Assembly: GCA_016584305.1 (NCBI GenBank)
Contig: JACEEZ010018609.1
Coordinates: forward strand, 94,448-158,447
From: Chionoecetes opilio
Taxonomy: Eukaryota > Arthropoda > Malacostraca > Decapoda > Majidae
Length of the DNA stretch: 64,000 nt
Direction of reading: 5' to 3'
Each line of letters begins with the position of its first letter. The stretch's first letter is position 1. Under the pieces are notes generated by a model that did not search any database, was not told the DNA's origin, and worked only from the letters and a program-made list of their open reading frames with translations. Position numbers and translations under genes: made by a program. Positions 1 to 13,548 of the stretch are shown here, one piece after another.

Positions 1-108
1 ACTGTATATGCCGGCTGGAAATTGTAGGGTTTCATGTATGGTATCCCTGCGATGAAAAGATTGCAAAACTATTTTTTAGTTGGTAGTAATGGACTAAAAA
101 GTCCAATT

Positions 109-2760
109 TAGGGTGCCAATAAAAATCAAAAGTTTGAATTTTTCTTCCTACTTTGGTGTAATGGTGCATCTATGCAAGAAACCATCGTATGCAAAGTTTG
201 ACCTCAATCGGTTGATATTTAGGGGTGGCGGATTACAACTTTGTTATTTACCCTTATGCACTGGCCTATTAAGGAGGGGATGTCATCTCTTGAAAGCGAA
301 CAAGCCGGACATCCCTTCCCCAGCAGGGCTGCTGGTCCCCCTCTTGGTGAGTATTAGCCCCTCGGTGGGGGGGGTATCATGGGGAGCCACCCCACTCATT
401 GTGGCCGGCTTGGCCGGGGAAGGGAAGCCTTTGAGGTCCCAGGCTGTTGATGGCGATGGGCCTCCACAACTTGGAGGAGGAACTGGCGCTGTTCCTCGTC
501 TTTGGTCAGCTGGAGGTTGAAGGACTGGATGAGCGCCACTCCTCGCTCGGCTGTGTCGTTGACGACGCGAAGTCCCTCGATTCGGCGGCAGGCCTCGACG
601 TACGATTCCTCTTCCTGCCACTTCCGAGGGTTGGCGGACAGGAAGTCGGTCTTGATATCAAGAGCTTCGAAGAGGCGGAGGGAATTTTTCGTGGTGAAGG
701 AGGGCAGTGTTGCCGCAGGAACTTGTGATGATGGGAGGTTTATTCGCTTGGCGGGTTCCTCGGCTCCTTCATCGTAGAGAATGGCCTGTACATTGTGTAC
801 AATTGCTTGTTTGTCGGAGACAGGGAGACGTGAGTCGAACAGTGACAGGCCAATGAGATCTTCGCTCAAGTACCAGAAATGGCGGCTCAGAGTGGTGAAG
901 CAGGCCTTCCGAATACTTTCGTCGTGGTACTGAAGGATGTCCTTAGCGAATCCAAGATCGTTGGATGGAACCGTCGATTCGAACCATCGCAGGACGTAGA
1001 TCTCGGTTGCAAACGATGAGAACCGCTGGAGGGCTGACATTTCTCGAGGTGTGACGACTCCAGTCAGCTGCTCCCGAAACAAGATCATCTTCAGAGCGTA
1101 AATGATACGCGCCATCCAACGCGCTCGATGAAGCGCTCCGGGGCTACGGATCGAGGTCTTCGGAAGAGCGCCGCCGAGGAAAAGGATGCTCGGCTCAGCG
1201 AGTTCCTTATAGTCGTCACGGGGCTGCTTTGTCTGAAGCAGACGTTTCAAACCTTGAATGAGATCGTCCCTCTTGGAGACCAGAGTCTCCGGCAGATCTT
1301 CGTTGGTGGGAGGGTTTATTGCCGACTGGTTGATGTAAGACCAGTAGTCCTTGAAGCTAGAGAAGATGGTGATCTCAGGACCAGAAGATGACCCCAAACA
1401 CGTAGAAAAGGCCTTCTCAAGGACAAGTTCGTGGACGTGATGACGGCAAGCAAGTGAAACGAGGGGTCGGCCGATCTTCTGTTGCAAGATGGTGCATGCA
1501 CCATTGATGGCTCCAGTGTTGGCACTGGTTGTGTCGAAGCACATCGCCACGACTCGTTCCTGGACCCCCCAGTCTTCTAGAGCCTTGAACACAGCTGTAG
1601 CGGCGGCATCACCAGTTCTGGAGTGCAGTTTTGGGACTCCTAGGAGCTTCACTCCTCCTGTGACGAGGATGGCGAGTCTTTCGGCGCGAGTGCCATCGTC
1701 CTGAGGAAGGATCTTCCCGTCCCAATGAACGGTAAGAGGACTGAAAGTCTCTTTGATGTCCTTCCCCAAAGTGGACCTGTACTTCGCTCTTGCCTGTCGA
1801 ATGGACTCGGGATTCAGCACAAGCTCTTGTGGATCGTGGCCCAAGCTACTTGCCGTAGCCGCCACAATTCGAAGGACTTGGCGGCTACTGCCCCAGTTCT
1901 GTCAAGGGCTCCGACGAGATCAGGGGATAGGACGGACTTCGTGCCCCGTGTCCTCAATCGCTTTGGTTGAGAAGCGACCCCGGCGTCGGAAGAAGAAGTC
2001 GATGTGTTGGCAGCGTTGGCTGGACTTGATGACTCAGACGATGACGACTCCAGCTCCACCATCTCTTCTCCTTTTGGCGTCTGTTGACGGCTACGTGAGA
2101 GAGAGCTTACACGTCGGCAAACCGATTCTTTCAGCTTCTTGTCCAGACCAGCCATCGAACCCCGCCTCCCCTTCTCCCGCTGGGTAAGAAGGAATTCCTT
2201 GTCTTCAGGAATGGTCATCAGAGTGAGGGCGTCGGAGTGGGCGATGTCCAAAAGGTCTGGGAGACTTTCTTGGAAGGTCTTCTGTTTTTCGGCAGGCGTG
2301 ACTCCAGAGTTATTCCTGCTTTTGCTCAGGATCTTCCACTCGTCGAAAAGTCCAGTAATCTTCCTCCTCATGCTAGTTTCTGCGATGGTGGGGATCCTAG
2401 CTCGTGTCCAGAAGTCGAGGACCTCCTTTGCAGCCTCAGCTGCACTCTGCTGCACCGTCTTCTTCTCTTCCTTGTGTGCGTAGAAAAATCGTCGTAAAAC
2501 GTCTCCACGGCTGGGAAGTTTTGCTCCTCTGATAGTAGGAACACTATGGCCAAGAAGCCAAACTTCAGTTTGCTTTCTCGTGGTCATGACCTGAGGGCGA
2601 AAAGAGGAAATGTTCAAGATCGATCCGCCACCTCTAAATATCAACCGATTAGCCTGAAACTTTGCACACGACAGTTTCTAAGTAGAAGGCAGAATACCAC
2701 AAAAGTACGTGAAAAAATATTGACTTTGAAAAATTACCCCTATGCGCTATTGGCACCCTA
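109..2760 (-). mobile_element. 2.65 kb DNA transposon with terminal inverted repeats
   Basis: The ends read TAGGGTGCCAATA at 109 and its reverse complement at 2748-2760. Subterminal inverted repeats at 206-232 and 2624-2650 match over 27 bases with one mismatch, so the inverted ends are about 140 bp long and imperfect. The space between is filled by one transposase-like reading frame on the minus strand. TAGGG ends recall hAT-type elements, but I see no clean 8-bp target duplication: left flank GTCCAATT, right flank ATGTCCATT, similar but offset. A TA duplication (TA at 109-110 and 2759-2760) is an alternative reading. The superfamily is therefore left open. Confidence 0.85.
396..2587 (-). 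pseudogene. transposase-like protein, one frameshift
   Basis: Two overlapping minus-strand frames encode one protein: an N-terminal part from the ATG at 2585-2587 down to about 1866, and a C-terminal part of about 489 codons ending at 396. They are offset by one base near 1866-1872, inside a segment reading SFEL then VAATASSLGHDPQEL. The N-terminal half has a basic start (MTTRKQTEVW), a Ser-rich linker and a LSPDLVGALDRT motif. The C-terminal half has LTVHWDGK, CFDTTSANTGAINGAC, CRHHVHELVL and VVNDTAERGVALIQSFN. These motifs belong to a transposase-like family of unknown function common in invertebrate genomes. The C-terminal ERGVALI segment resembles the second relic at 51313-52640. With only one frameshift and ends preserved, the copy is young. 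Confidence 0.75.
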
Positions 2761-2835
2761 ATGTCCATTCTATTTCTATTTCTTGTCCAATTCTAATGAT
2801 TATAACTGGTAATCATGTGTTTATTTTTGCATCAG

Positions 2836-2962
2836 AAAAATGTGGACCTCATACTTAAGTTGGAGGAGCTTTCTGTTGCGGTAAACCAGCAGTGTGAGAG
2901 CAGCCCTGCCTCACCCCACCAGCCCGGGCGAGGAGAAGCATGCCTGGCTAAGTTTACTGAAG
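2836..2962 (+). CDS. Tudor-domain gene, exon a (N-terminal half of Tudor core)
   Basis: The exon follows a TTTTTGCATCAG acceptor and ends at GAAG|GTGCTG. It encodes 42 codons plus one base, starting KNVDLILKLEELSVAVNQQC and ending GEACLAKFTE. The EL...L segment followed by a CLAKFTE strand is the usual opening of a Tudor domain, where a cysteine/alanine-rich strand precedes a DGxWYR motif. The split codon G|AT joins the next exon to give Asp, so the junction reads FTE-DGTWYR, which fits the family. Upstream coding sequence is not in the window, since position 2760 backwards is a transposon; the gene's 5' part must lie to the left. Confidence 0.75.
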
Positions 2963-3170
2963 GTGCTGTATTGCCTAATGTCTGTTGTCGTTGCATTAGG
3001 AGTTTAGAAAATTTAGGTTCACGAGTTGCCATGATCCAATAGCTTCATGCAGTTAGCTCTGCCCTGAGTCATAGTACTAATTTTGAACTTCTCTCACTCA
3101 TTATGGAAGGTTGGTGGCTTGACTGAAGCAGATTGTATATTTCATCCAAGAAAGATGGAAACAATGTTAT

Positions 3171-3349
3171 ATATGAGGCGCTTATTTCAGAAAGTCGATA
3201 AGCGCCATCAATGAAAAACTAAGAAAATGGCTTCAAACTGTTTCAATGTTCAAAATGTCTTATCTTTTGAACATTGAAACAGTTTGAAGCCATTTTCTTA
3301 GTATTTTATTGATGGCGCTTATCGACTTTCTGAAATAAGCGCCTCATAT
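3171..3349. repeat. 179-bp near-perfect palindrome (MITE-like hairpin)
   Basis: Arms of about 84 bases (3171-3255 and 3265-3349) begin with ATATGAGGCGCTTATTTCAG and its complement. They surround a short loop around TGTCTTATC. A few single-base differences (AAAACTAAG versus CTTAGTATTTTATT) show it is not a sequencing artefact of exact folding. It lies in the Tudor intron between exons a and b, just 58 bases before exon b. Confidence 0.85.
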
Positions 3350-3406
3350 GTTACTTATTTGGAGGCAGTGTACCATGTCTTACTCCCTATCCGTGATGTG
3401 CGGCAG

Positions 3407-3577
3407 ATGGCACGTGGTACCGCGGACTGTGTGTTGCCTCGGCCGACGCCAGCTCTCAGGTGCTCTTTGTGGACTACGGCAACACTGAGAACGTGTCTCA
3501 CACGGACATTCGGCCAATCCAGAGGCAGTTCATGGAGCTGCCCTGCATGGCCCTGTTTCTCCCTCAGCACGGCAAGG
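3407..3577 (+). CDS. Tudor-domain gene, exon b (Tudor core)
   Basis: Acceptor GTGCGGCAG and donor AAGG|GTATGT bound 171 bases with phase 1 on both sides. The translation contains DGTWYRGLC, VLFVDYGNTENV and HTDIRPIQRQFMELPCMA. These are the diagnostic Tudor strands: W-Y-R in strand 2, F-x-D-Y-G-N in strand 3-4, then DIRPL-type and F-x-LP-x-Q/M-A positions. The aromatic cage residues (W, Y, F, Y) and the Asn of YGN are present, so methylarginine binding is possible. The protein is an extended-Tudor family member, as in piRNA-pathway TDRD/Tudor proteins; which one cannot be told from one domain. In frame with exons a and c. Confidence 0.88.
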
Positions 3578-4107
3578 GTATGTTGAATGCCACTTTTCAT
3601 CTTGACCTGGTAGTTTGAAATAGGGGAAGCAAGTGACGTTATATCTGAAAATCCGTTATATCTGAGGAATCTGAACTTTTTACATTATAACAAACCTTGT
3701 TCGTTATATGAGGTGAAAGTTCGCTATTTCCGACCACTTCTGTGTCAGGCAACATGGTGAGGCACGGGAGGAGGCAAAGTCGTTTTCCATTACGGAAAAA
3801 TCTGGTTTAGGGAATTTTCATAACGGAATGGGATTTGTCCGCTGTAGCGAATTACGTCATAGGAAGTTTCTGCTGTACACGTTAAACACAGTTTGAACAC
3901 TGTAATGGATGTAAAACAAGGCAAAACTGTGGGATTAAAAAAAACATGAATGTGTAATAACTCTATGATCAGTTTTTTTTTTTTTCTTACATGATAAATA
4001 AACGCTAATTTATGTGGAAATTTGGTACTCCTTTTGAAAATGTTTGATTACAGCACACCAGTATTACCAGATGTTGTAACATTATTGGCCCTCCCGTTCA
4101 TTCACAG

Positions 4108-4200
4108 ATGGGGAGACAAACTCTGCCAAGGAGGGACAAACAGACCACTGCACTCTCCCACCCTTTACCCTCCTCACATCCATGACTTTGCCGCTGGAGG
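4108..4200 (+). CDS. Tudor-domain gene, exon c (linker)
   Basis: Acceptor CATTCACAG and donor GAGG|GTAAGA bound 93 bases, phase 1 to phase 1. The translation reads DGETNSAKEGQTDHC then TLPPFTLLTSMTLPLEG. It continues the frame from exon b without a stop. It has no recognisable fold and is probably the linker after the Tudor core. The next exon must begin with two bases of a split codon. Confidence 0.6.
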
Positions 4201-5739
4201 GTAAGATTAATTTTTAGATTAGCGAGTTGAAAATGCAACTTTGCTTTGACCTGATGAGAAATTTTGCTCACCGTTCAGTATAGAGACTTAATTATTGTCA
4301 TGAAAACTTTCCAACAGTTCACTTGTAGGTTAATATCATTCTTATCTATTTGGATTTACTAATTTACTTTATTGTCCATTGCCACTATAACGGCCTAACT
4401 GGCGCCCCCAAGATGGCCTGTTAACCTGATGAGTGTGTTTTGTAGGTCACATTATGCATTAGTCAAGTGTTGATATCTGGTGGGTGTCAGAATAACGTTT
4501 GATTTCATATAGTTATAGTTAGATTTTTTGGCTCTTGAGAGTAGTTTAGTTTAGCCTTGCAGTTTCCTGAGCAGGTGTGTGCAGCGGGTTGATGAAGTGG
4601 GTGATTGATGTCAAGGTAGCGCCATATAGCCAGGAAGGTGATAGTGTAACTGTTAGCCATGTATAAGCATTGATGTGTCAATTTGGTGAGCTGAGAAATG
4701 TTTCATTGCATAGTTGTTGCATGGTATATAGCTACAGCACATTTAGTTGAACCAGTTGATGTTGATTTGTAGTACTTAATTTCACGGTAGTGCCTTACAA
4801 AAATTATTACCAATGATAGTATTACTTATTATGTATAGTTTGAAGAGGAACTCCTAGACGTTGGAGGTTTGGTGCATCATGAAGTAAGTCAAAGACTACT
4901 GTATAGAGTAGTCTTTGAGTAAAGTATACAATGTTCTTGCATTGGGTACAAGATGATATGCCTAAATGCAAACTCTGGTATATTTGTTATTATTAATTTT
5001 ATTAGTATTAGTATTAATTTTTTTTTTTCATCATTGCTATTATTACTGTATTATTTTTTATATTATTTTTACATTTTTTTTTTCTTTTTTTTCCTTTCAT
5101 ACATAAGGCCTTCCTGAACGTGTGGGTTTCCATAAAACCTTGAGCAGTTCGATCACACAAGTACCATGTTCTATAGCGTAAAAGTCTTTTACTATTATTA
5201 CTATTAAACAAGGGAACTTTACATTAATTTCATGTTAGAACGATGAACAAGATAATCTACACATGATACTATATTAGAAATACATTGGAATATTATCAGC
5301 AGTGTTCTTTAAAAAAAAAAAAGTTATTCAAATCAGTGGCCTACAAAGGTAAATGTTGCTATAACGGCTCAAGCTGTGCCACGCGTGTGTTGAGACAGTG
5401 AACGTCACAAGTAAATAAAGCCGTCACCGTGTGTGAACTTTGAGTGTTGACTTACAAATGCAAACTAAGTGATCATGAGGATCTGTATGTCACTAAGTCA
5501 CCCACTGAATATCTTGGTAAGGTAGAGGAAAGTGAGGCCTTGTTTTATTATATTTTTCTTTTCTTCAAAATTTTTAGTTTGTTGATTGTTTAGTAGTTCA
5601 TTGTGTTGTGATCCACGGTGGCCCATCCAAGTCATCCCTTGCCTTCCAAGTCAGAAAATATAGTACTTAATTCAACTCAAGTTTATATATATATATATAT
5701 ATATATAATATAATATATATAATATATATATATATATAT

Positions 5740-5776
<37 letters not shown>

Positions 5777-5837
5777 ATATTTAAAATATATATATATAAT
5801 ATATATATATATTTCATACATACATACAGTGTATATT
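4201..5837. other. non-coding stretch downstream of the Tudor exons
   Basis: AT-rich with T/A homopolymers. I see no ORF with coding character and no splice-bounded segment. The end (5681-5815) is a (TA)n tract interrupted by TTTA and AAA. Confidence 0.5.
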
Positions 5838-6825
5838 GGGTGGTCCACGGCTACGGGGTGAAATAATAAATTGCTCAAAACCAATCTCCACATACTTTAT
5901 TTTTGTTCACTATGATAGAGTAATGATCTCGTGAAATTTGAACCATATCCGTGAACATTTAGAGGTCACCCCATCATCTCGCTTTCTATCATAGGATTTA
6001 ACCCGGAAAATATCACATACCCGAAATGGAGCACTTCCCGACATCACAGACCCAAATGGTGTTGATTTCTGAATTCTCCGGGGTTTATAACCCCATAGAC
6101 ACATTTTATCAACTAGAAACTGATATACAGCTGTCTGAATGATGAATTTCATTATTTGGTTTTCACAGTAAATTTTAGGGGTAGGCCATACCCTGGTTAG
6201 GGTACTTCTAGTAGAGATAAAGCAAAATGGTTCGCATTTTTGAACTCAGTAGGGTCGATTTACACATAGAAGTGGTTTCATCGACACTGATTTATTGACA
6301 ATTCACAAAATATTGCCAAAAAAATCGTTTTTTTATAGGAAAACAGAGAAATTGAAATTTTCTGTCATATTTTGCAAGTTTTAGTAAATAAATGAAATAT
6401 GAAAGCATTTCTATGTGTAAATCGACCCTTCTGAGTTCAAAAATGCAAACCATTTTGTTCTATCTATTAGAAGTACCCTAACCAGGGTATGGCCTACCCC
6501 TAATTTACAGTATGAAAACCAAATAATGAAAATCAGCATTCAGACAGCTGTATATCAGTTTTTAGTTGATAAAATGTGTATGGGGTTATCAACCCCGGAG
6601 AATTCAGAAATCAACACCATTTGGGTCTGTGATGTTGGGAAGTGCTCCAATTGAGGTATGTGATATTTTCCGGATTAAATCCTATGATAGAAAGCGAGAT
6701 GATGGGGTGACCTCTAAATTAAGTTTTATCGCCATGAAATTTCATAGGCTTGTAACCTATGGGTATTGGACAAAAAATAACCTTGTGGAGGAATAAAAGT
6801 AGAAAAATATTTTTGGTGGACCACC
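5838..6825. mobile_element. about 990-bp foldback element with GGGTGGTCCAC ends
   Basis: Left end GGGTGGTCCAC at 5838 and right end GTGGACCACCC at 6815-6825. The halves 5900-6180 and 6500-6790 are inverted copies, so both encode nearly the same short frame if read outward (both contain RRIQKSTPFGSVM and KSYDRKRDDGVTSK). At the centre, 6190-6490 is a second inverted structure whose ends carry TACCCTGGTTAGGGTACTTC and its complement, with inner repeats around TCGATTTACACATAGAA. The paired short frames are most simply explained by the palindrome, not by protein selection. Confidence 0.8.
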
Positions 6826-7244
6826 CTAAACACGTATATATATGCACACACACACACACACACTATAGGAACTCTGCTTGAACGGCTCCCAACTCAACGC
6901 TTTTTTCTGAAAAAAGTCGCTCGGTAGTCTACCGTTTGCTGGGTACTCGGCCGAACAATACTTGTATCAAGACTTGTATAAGCTGAGACGCGTAACTCGT
7001 ATGTGTATCCCAGGCGAAAGGAAAGGAAATGAGTGTCTTCCCGTAGCTGTTGCTCAGTGCATAACTCTGCTAAACTTCGCTGTAAACTGCATTTTTGGGG
7101 TCTGGAACTGATTACGTAATTCAATTTAACTTTAAAACTTAATGCCTTATGGGAAAAATTTATTTAGTTCTCGAACAAATGGCACTTGAACAGCCTTCTG
7201 GAACGAATTAAGTTCAAGCACCGAGACCCCACTTTATATATATA

Positions 7245-8724
<1,480 letters not shown>

Positions 8725-9408
8725 CAGGTTGACCATCACTAATCCGGCAATCAATATTCCGGTTCCATCAGTTTTCCGGCATGAATTTCGGAGCGCAGTT
8801 TCAAATTTCCCGGGTTGGCGCGCCACTGTTTTTGGGAGGCGCCGTTTATGTTTTGATATTCTTCTTCTTGTGACCTTTTCTGCTTTGTATCGCTTTGTAG
8901 GTCGTCTGTCAAGCTCGATCTCGAGCGCTGTACCCAGAATCGGCTGTATGCTCACGCTTCTGACAGCAAACGGGCATTCCTTCTCATTTATTTGCCGTAA
9001 TTGTTAAAATCTGCTGCCGTATAGCCCCATCATGGATTCGGCGAATAAAAGAAGTGGCGTAAAACGCAAACATCGCTCGTTGTCGATCGCAGAGAAAGTT
9101 GAACTGTATAAAAAACTTGATAGTGGTGTGTCTGTGTGAAGTGTTTGTGAACTGTACGGCATTGGGTCTTCAACAGTCTATGATATAAAAAAACAGAAAG
9201 AAAAAGTGCTAAAGTTCTTTACTGACAGTGGATCAAAAAAGCAGATGTTTGTAAGGAAGTCTGACAGAAGGTAAAAGTTCTGATCAGGACCAAGTGCTCA
9301 TAACCGGGATTAATCTTCCTGTTTACAAGTGAAGGGACAAAACATCAATAATCCGGAAATTTCCGGCAGTCCTAAGGTCCCTTGGTTGCCGGATTAGTGA
9401 TGGGCAAC

Positions 9409-9411
<3 letters not shown>
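8725..9411 (+). mobile_element. pogo/Tigger-like relic with broken transposase N-terminus
   Basis: Inverted ends CAGGTTGACCATCACTAATC at 8725 and its near-complement GGATTAGTGATGGGCAACCTG ending 9411 are flanked by TA. Bases 9033-9250 encode MDSANKRSGVKRKHRSLSIA, then EKVELYKKLDSGVSV, an in-frame TGA, then SVCELYGIGSSTVYDIKKQK. This is the helix-turn-helix start of a Tigger transposase of a different subfamily from the neighbour. Only the N-terminal part is left. Confidence 0.85.

Positions 9412-9502
<91 letters not shown>
9412..9502. repeat. (TA)n microsatellite
   Basis: About 90 bp TA tract separating the Tigger-like relic from the hAT-like element. Confidence 0.95.
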
Positions 9503-9505
<3 letters not shown>

Positions 9506-10347
9506 GGATGGACCGAATATTCGCATTCACAATTGTGAAAATTTGCATGTTTTTTCAATATTTGCATTCGCACTCCCACTCGTAGTTGTTTGCGAATATT
9601 TTGCCCGAATCAATAAACTTACAAAAATAAGAAAAAAAGTAACAAGTAAACATAATTTTTCACAAGCAAACATATAAATAAATTAATAGTTTAGCCGAGC
9701 ATTAGTTAAAAGAATGGGGTGAGGAGGCGTAGTGGTAGCCAAGGCCATAGTACAGCGGACACTACCCATCCTCTACCCTTCAACAGAGTGGCAGCCGCTA
9801 CTCTCAAGGTCACCGTTACTGAACTCGACTCATTGCCTCGTGCCTCGTACTGCTGTAAGCATATACGCACTCTTCTGTCACCCACGAGCACAGTCAACAT
9901 TCATTGAAATAGAACAGTGTTGCAGCAGCCTACTGCGTAATGGCATCCAGTCACACCAGTGTGGTTTGGGATTATTACGAGATTATCTCTAGTGACATTG
10001 CAAAGTGTAAACTTTGCAATAATAATAATAATTCATGTAAGATATCATGTAAGTATAATAATAATAATAATTCATGTAAGATATTATCATGTAAGTATTT
10101 GTGTAAGAGTACCCGGGTCCTCGTCCCGCAACCTGGAAACTGAAAATTGAATAGAATTTACTTTAGACATTCATTTTTTCATGGCTGAAATCTGAAAACA
10201 CATACAAAATACATATTTCAGTTACCTGTATGATATCAAAAATAGTGTATTGCATGAAATATTATGTAATATTTGCAATTCGCATTCGCGAATATTAAAG
10301 ACCAAATATCATTCACGAATACGGAAAGTAGACATTCGGTCCATCAC

Positions 10348-10349
<2 letters not shown>
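9503..10349 (+). mobile_element. hAT-like element remnant
   Basis: Left end CAGGGATGGACCGAATATTC and right end whose complement starts TAGTGATGGACCGAATGTC. Internal repeats of GAATATTCGCATTCGC occur near both ends. CAGGG starts fit hAT elements. Bases 9940-10020 encode MASSHTSVVWDYYEIISSDI then AKCKLC, matching the start of a BED zinc finger (S-x-V-W-x-Y-F and C-x-x-C), the N-terminal domain of hAT transposases. AT-rich trinucleotide expansions (AATAAT) replaced the rest. The 8-bp target duplication cannot be read because both flanks are (TA)n. Confidence 0.7.
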
Positions 10350-10378
<29 letters not shown>

Positions 10379-13300
10379 GAACATAAAAAATAAAAAATAA
10401 ATTTCCTCCCCATTCAAAAGGTGGGGTCTCATTCGGGGGAGGGTGGCTCAAAACCCAGGGCAGTTCATTTACAAAAAGTTTTCTACATACATTCTTAATA
10501 TCCTAAGTGTAACATCGAGCAAATTCTATCCAGTAGGACTCCCTTTATCCAGTATTCTGGAATCCGACACTTCCCCGTAGTGGCATATTTAATAAAAATA
10601 TAAATGATAATAAAATAGTTTTCAAAATATTAAAAATTATAAATATGGAATTTGAAATTCACGCGTGTGGTTGTACAACCACTTGCGCCCGCGTCCTGCA
10701 TTTACATTGTTATATATGATCATTTTATAAGTGTGATTTTTTGTAAAAAAAAAATCCATATTTTTGGGCGTCATAAGACACACTTGACATGTTAGATACA
10801 TCCAAATTTCGGCGTAGAAAAATAAATTATGGGAAATGTTTTTCATAAAATTAAGGTCTCAGCACTCATCTATTTTATGAAGATGTTTTTGGGGTGCCTA
10901 AGAGACATGTAGATAAGTTTGACCACTTATCATGTGCATATTTATTTTCTAGTACAGATACACAAAATGTTTACACTGAAAGCTCACCCACGGTAGTTTT
11001 GATGGCTTTGTTTACACGTGCAGTCAACCGTCTCATTGCACTCAAGTGGCTTTTTGGCAGCTTTTATAGCATGTAATTTATTAATTCATTGATATGGATA
11101 AAACATTTCAAACTTATTCAAATTTATTGGTGATAGTATCTAGAATGTTTTCAGAACTTAACACATTATTAAACTGAAAAACGTGAACAAATTACTGAGT
11201 AATTTATATTGTATACAATGCTCAGCCATGTTCCATCTGAAACATTCAAGGCCAACAGTGTCTCAGTGCGTGCAAATGGATATGCTGGTATTATTGATAT
11301 ACAGCTAATACTGTGTATTTCTAATTGCCAGTTGAATTGATGCTGTAGGTGTTAGAGGCTTTGTCTTTCAACAGCGTGTCGTAATCCAAGAGTATCTTTT
11401 TCATTTTGTATTTGTAACATTATGTTAAATTCAGATCCCTTTTTAGTTTTCTCTGATCTTCCAAAATCTCTAAGAGGTCTATTTTCTTTTTGTATCCTTT
11501 AACAAAGAACAAAAGCTAGGATAGAAGGAAGACTTGAGTAACAGATGTCAAAAGAAAAAGAAGCAGCTGAAGGCATTGCTTACCACACTAGCAATGACCC
11601 CCCCTAGGATTGACTTGAGGCGCCTGTAAGAAAGGAGACAATGAATTAGGATCCCAGGTGAAATAGCCAAGGGAAGAGTTGACAAGATTGTTAACTAAGG
11701 AGACAAAATTGAAGAGGACCTATGAAGTGATACTAAGCGTCAAAGGTCACAAGAAGAAGAAGGTACAAAGTTGGGAATTCCATGCCGGGTTTTTGTGTTT
11801 TTCCATCAGAACGTTTATTATATGTACTTTCATTATATTGTGTGTGTGCAGGCTTACGAGTGTCCTAATACTGCATCAAAAGCAGGAAAACAGAAAAGAG
11901 AAGGAAGCTGAAAAAAGTGAGAACAAGTGTTCAGTGTTTTGGATCATAGTTTTTGGCACGGGCATCCCTTGGGGCCTATTTCTCCTTCAGAACATTTGCC
12001 ATATCTAAACAGCATTGTTTGTGCGTGTGCTCGTGAGTGTGGTATTGCTGCATGAAAAGCAGTAAAGCGGCAAAAATGAAGGAAAGAATAACATATTAAA
12101 GAATAACACCTCTGCCCTTCCACCGGACCCAAAACATCTAGGGAATGTATTTTCCAACATACAAGGTGCACCCTTGCATAAGATTCACCCATATTTTACA
12201 ATGAGTTTTTTGTAGAAAAATTTGTTGAGAAAAGTTAATGTTCCATACTAAATTCATTGAAAGATGTAAGAAGAATTTTTATTCATTTAGCATGAACATC
12301 CTATCCATGTAATGAATGTAGAACATGATACTTGTGACAGAGACCTCACGGGTGTGTAGAGGCTGCATGCGGGAAAGTAATTGCTATGGGTCCACTGAAT
12401 TTATTTGCACTCTGATACCCAATACGATTGTAATAGAAGCAGGGAAAGAGTTGATACTTTTGAAAAAAATGTAAGAAAATGAAATAAGTGGATTTTATAT
12501 GCTGGCAAACAATATCACACCATGCCTGTAATTAGAGTTAGCTGTGGTAATTGTTATACCAGAATAAGTTTGGTAGTTGTTTACTTCTCAATTTCAATAT
12601 TGACAGTTAGTTTGTCTAATTATTGTAAACCTTCATAAATCAGACAGCCACGGGTTACTGTGAAGTGCCTGCCTCTCATGTGTTGTCATCTTGATTAATG
12701 TTTAGTATTTGAATGAAACCTCAACATGAGTCAATGGAACTTGAAATAACTTGTGTGAGACAGTCAGCTCCAGCACTGTAGAGATGGAACACAGTTATGA
12801 AGTGATGGGACTAGTTTTTTTCATGGCTTCCACTCTGAAATGGCGGTCACTTCAAGAATGAAATTACCGTTAAAGTGGATATTGACTGTTGATACCTGCC
12901 TGTTATGTAGATCAGGTGTGTCCTTATTTTGGCATTGTATTATTATCTAAATTTATTTATTTATTTTTTGTAAAATTGTAGTTCAATCTTAGTATTGTAT
13001 TGTTTTAACATGTCCCAGGCTGCTCTGTTGGGTGTCAATGTCTCCATGTTTTTTGGGAAGAGCTTATGGAAAAACATTATCCAAGGAACCTCAAATATCA
13101 GTAGTATTTAAGTTCAGGAATTACTGGGCAAGTTTTGATTTCATATTGCGATTTCCATGAATTTCTCTAGTTCAGATTGAATGATGTAAAATTTGATTGT
13201 ATGTGAATTTTCATAAGTAAGCAAATCAAGTGTCTCTAAAGACCAGTCTGCACCGTCCACTTGGGGAGTGCACACCAGAATGTTCTTGTGTTTGAAGAAA

Positions 13301-13548
13301 GTATTCTTGTAATTATGATAAGATGCAGTTTATGCAAATAAGATAAGATGCAGTATTCAGAGTTTTCATTTGATGCTTTGTGGTGCAACGAGCAGAAGGG
13401 CTTTGTGTGATGGGCACGCACCTCAAGTACCCTGGGGTCATTATTAGCTGTGTCAAGATTATGTACAAGACATTTAAGGAGGGGATGATTGATGTGTGAA
13501 GAAGGCAATCTTCACTACACTCACACACACACACACACACACGGTAGC
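10350..13548. other. gene-poor stretch, nothing recognised
   Basis: AT-rich DNA with short frames only. I found no family motif, no splice-bounded coding segment and no clear inverted-end element. Confidence 0.5.

Noticed and set aside
5910..6796. Two similar short proteins in opposite orientation (KSYDRKRDDGVTSK)
   Set aside because: They are the two arms of one palindrome, so similarity is automatic; no transposase motif.
10637..12192. Several 60-110 codon frames
   Set aside because: Random-length frames in AT-rich DNA with no motifs.
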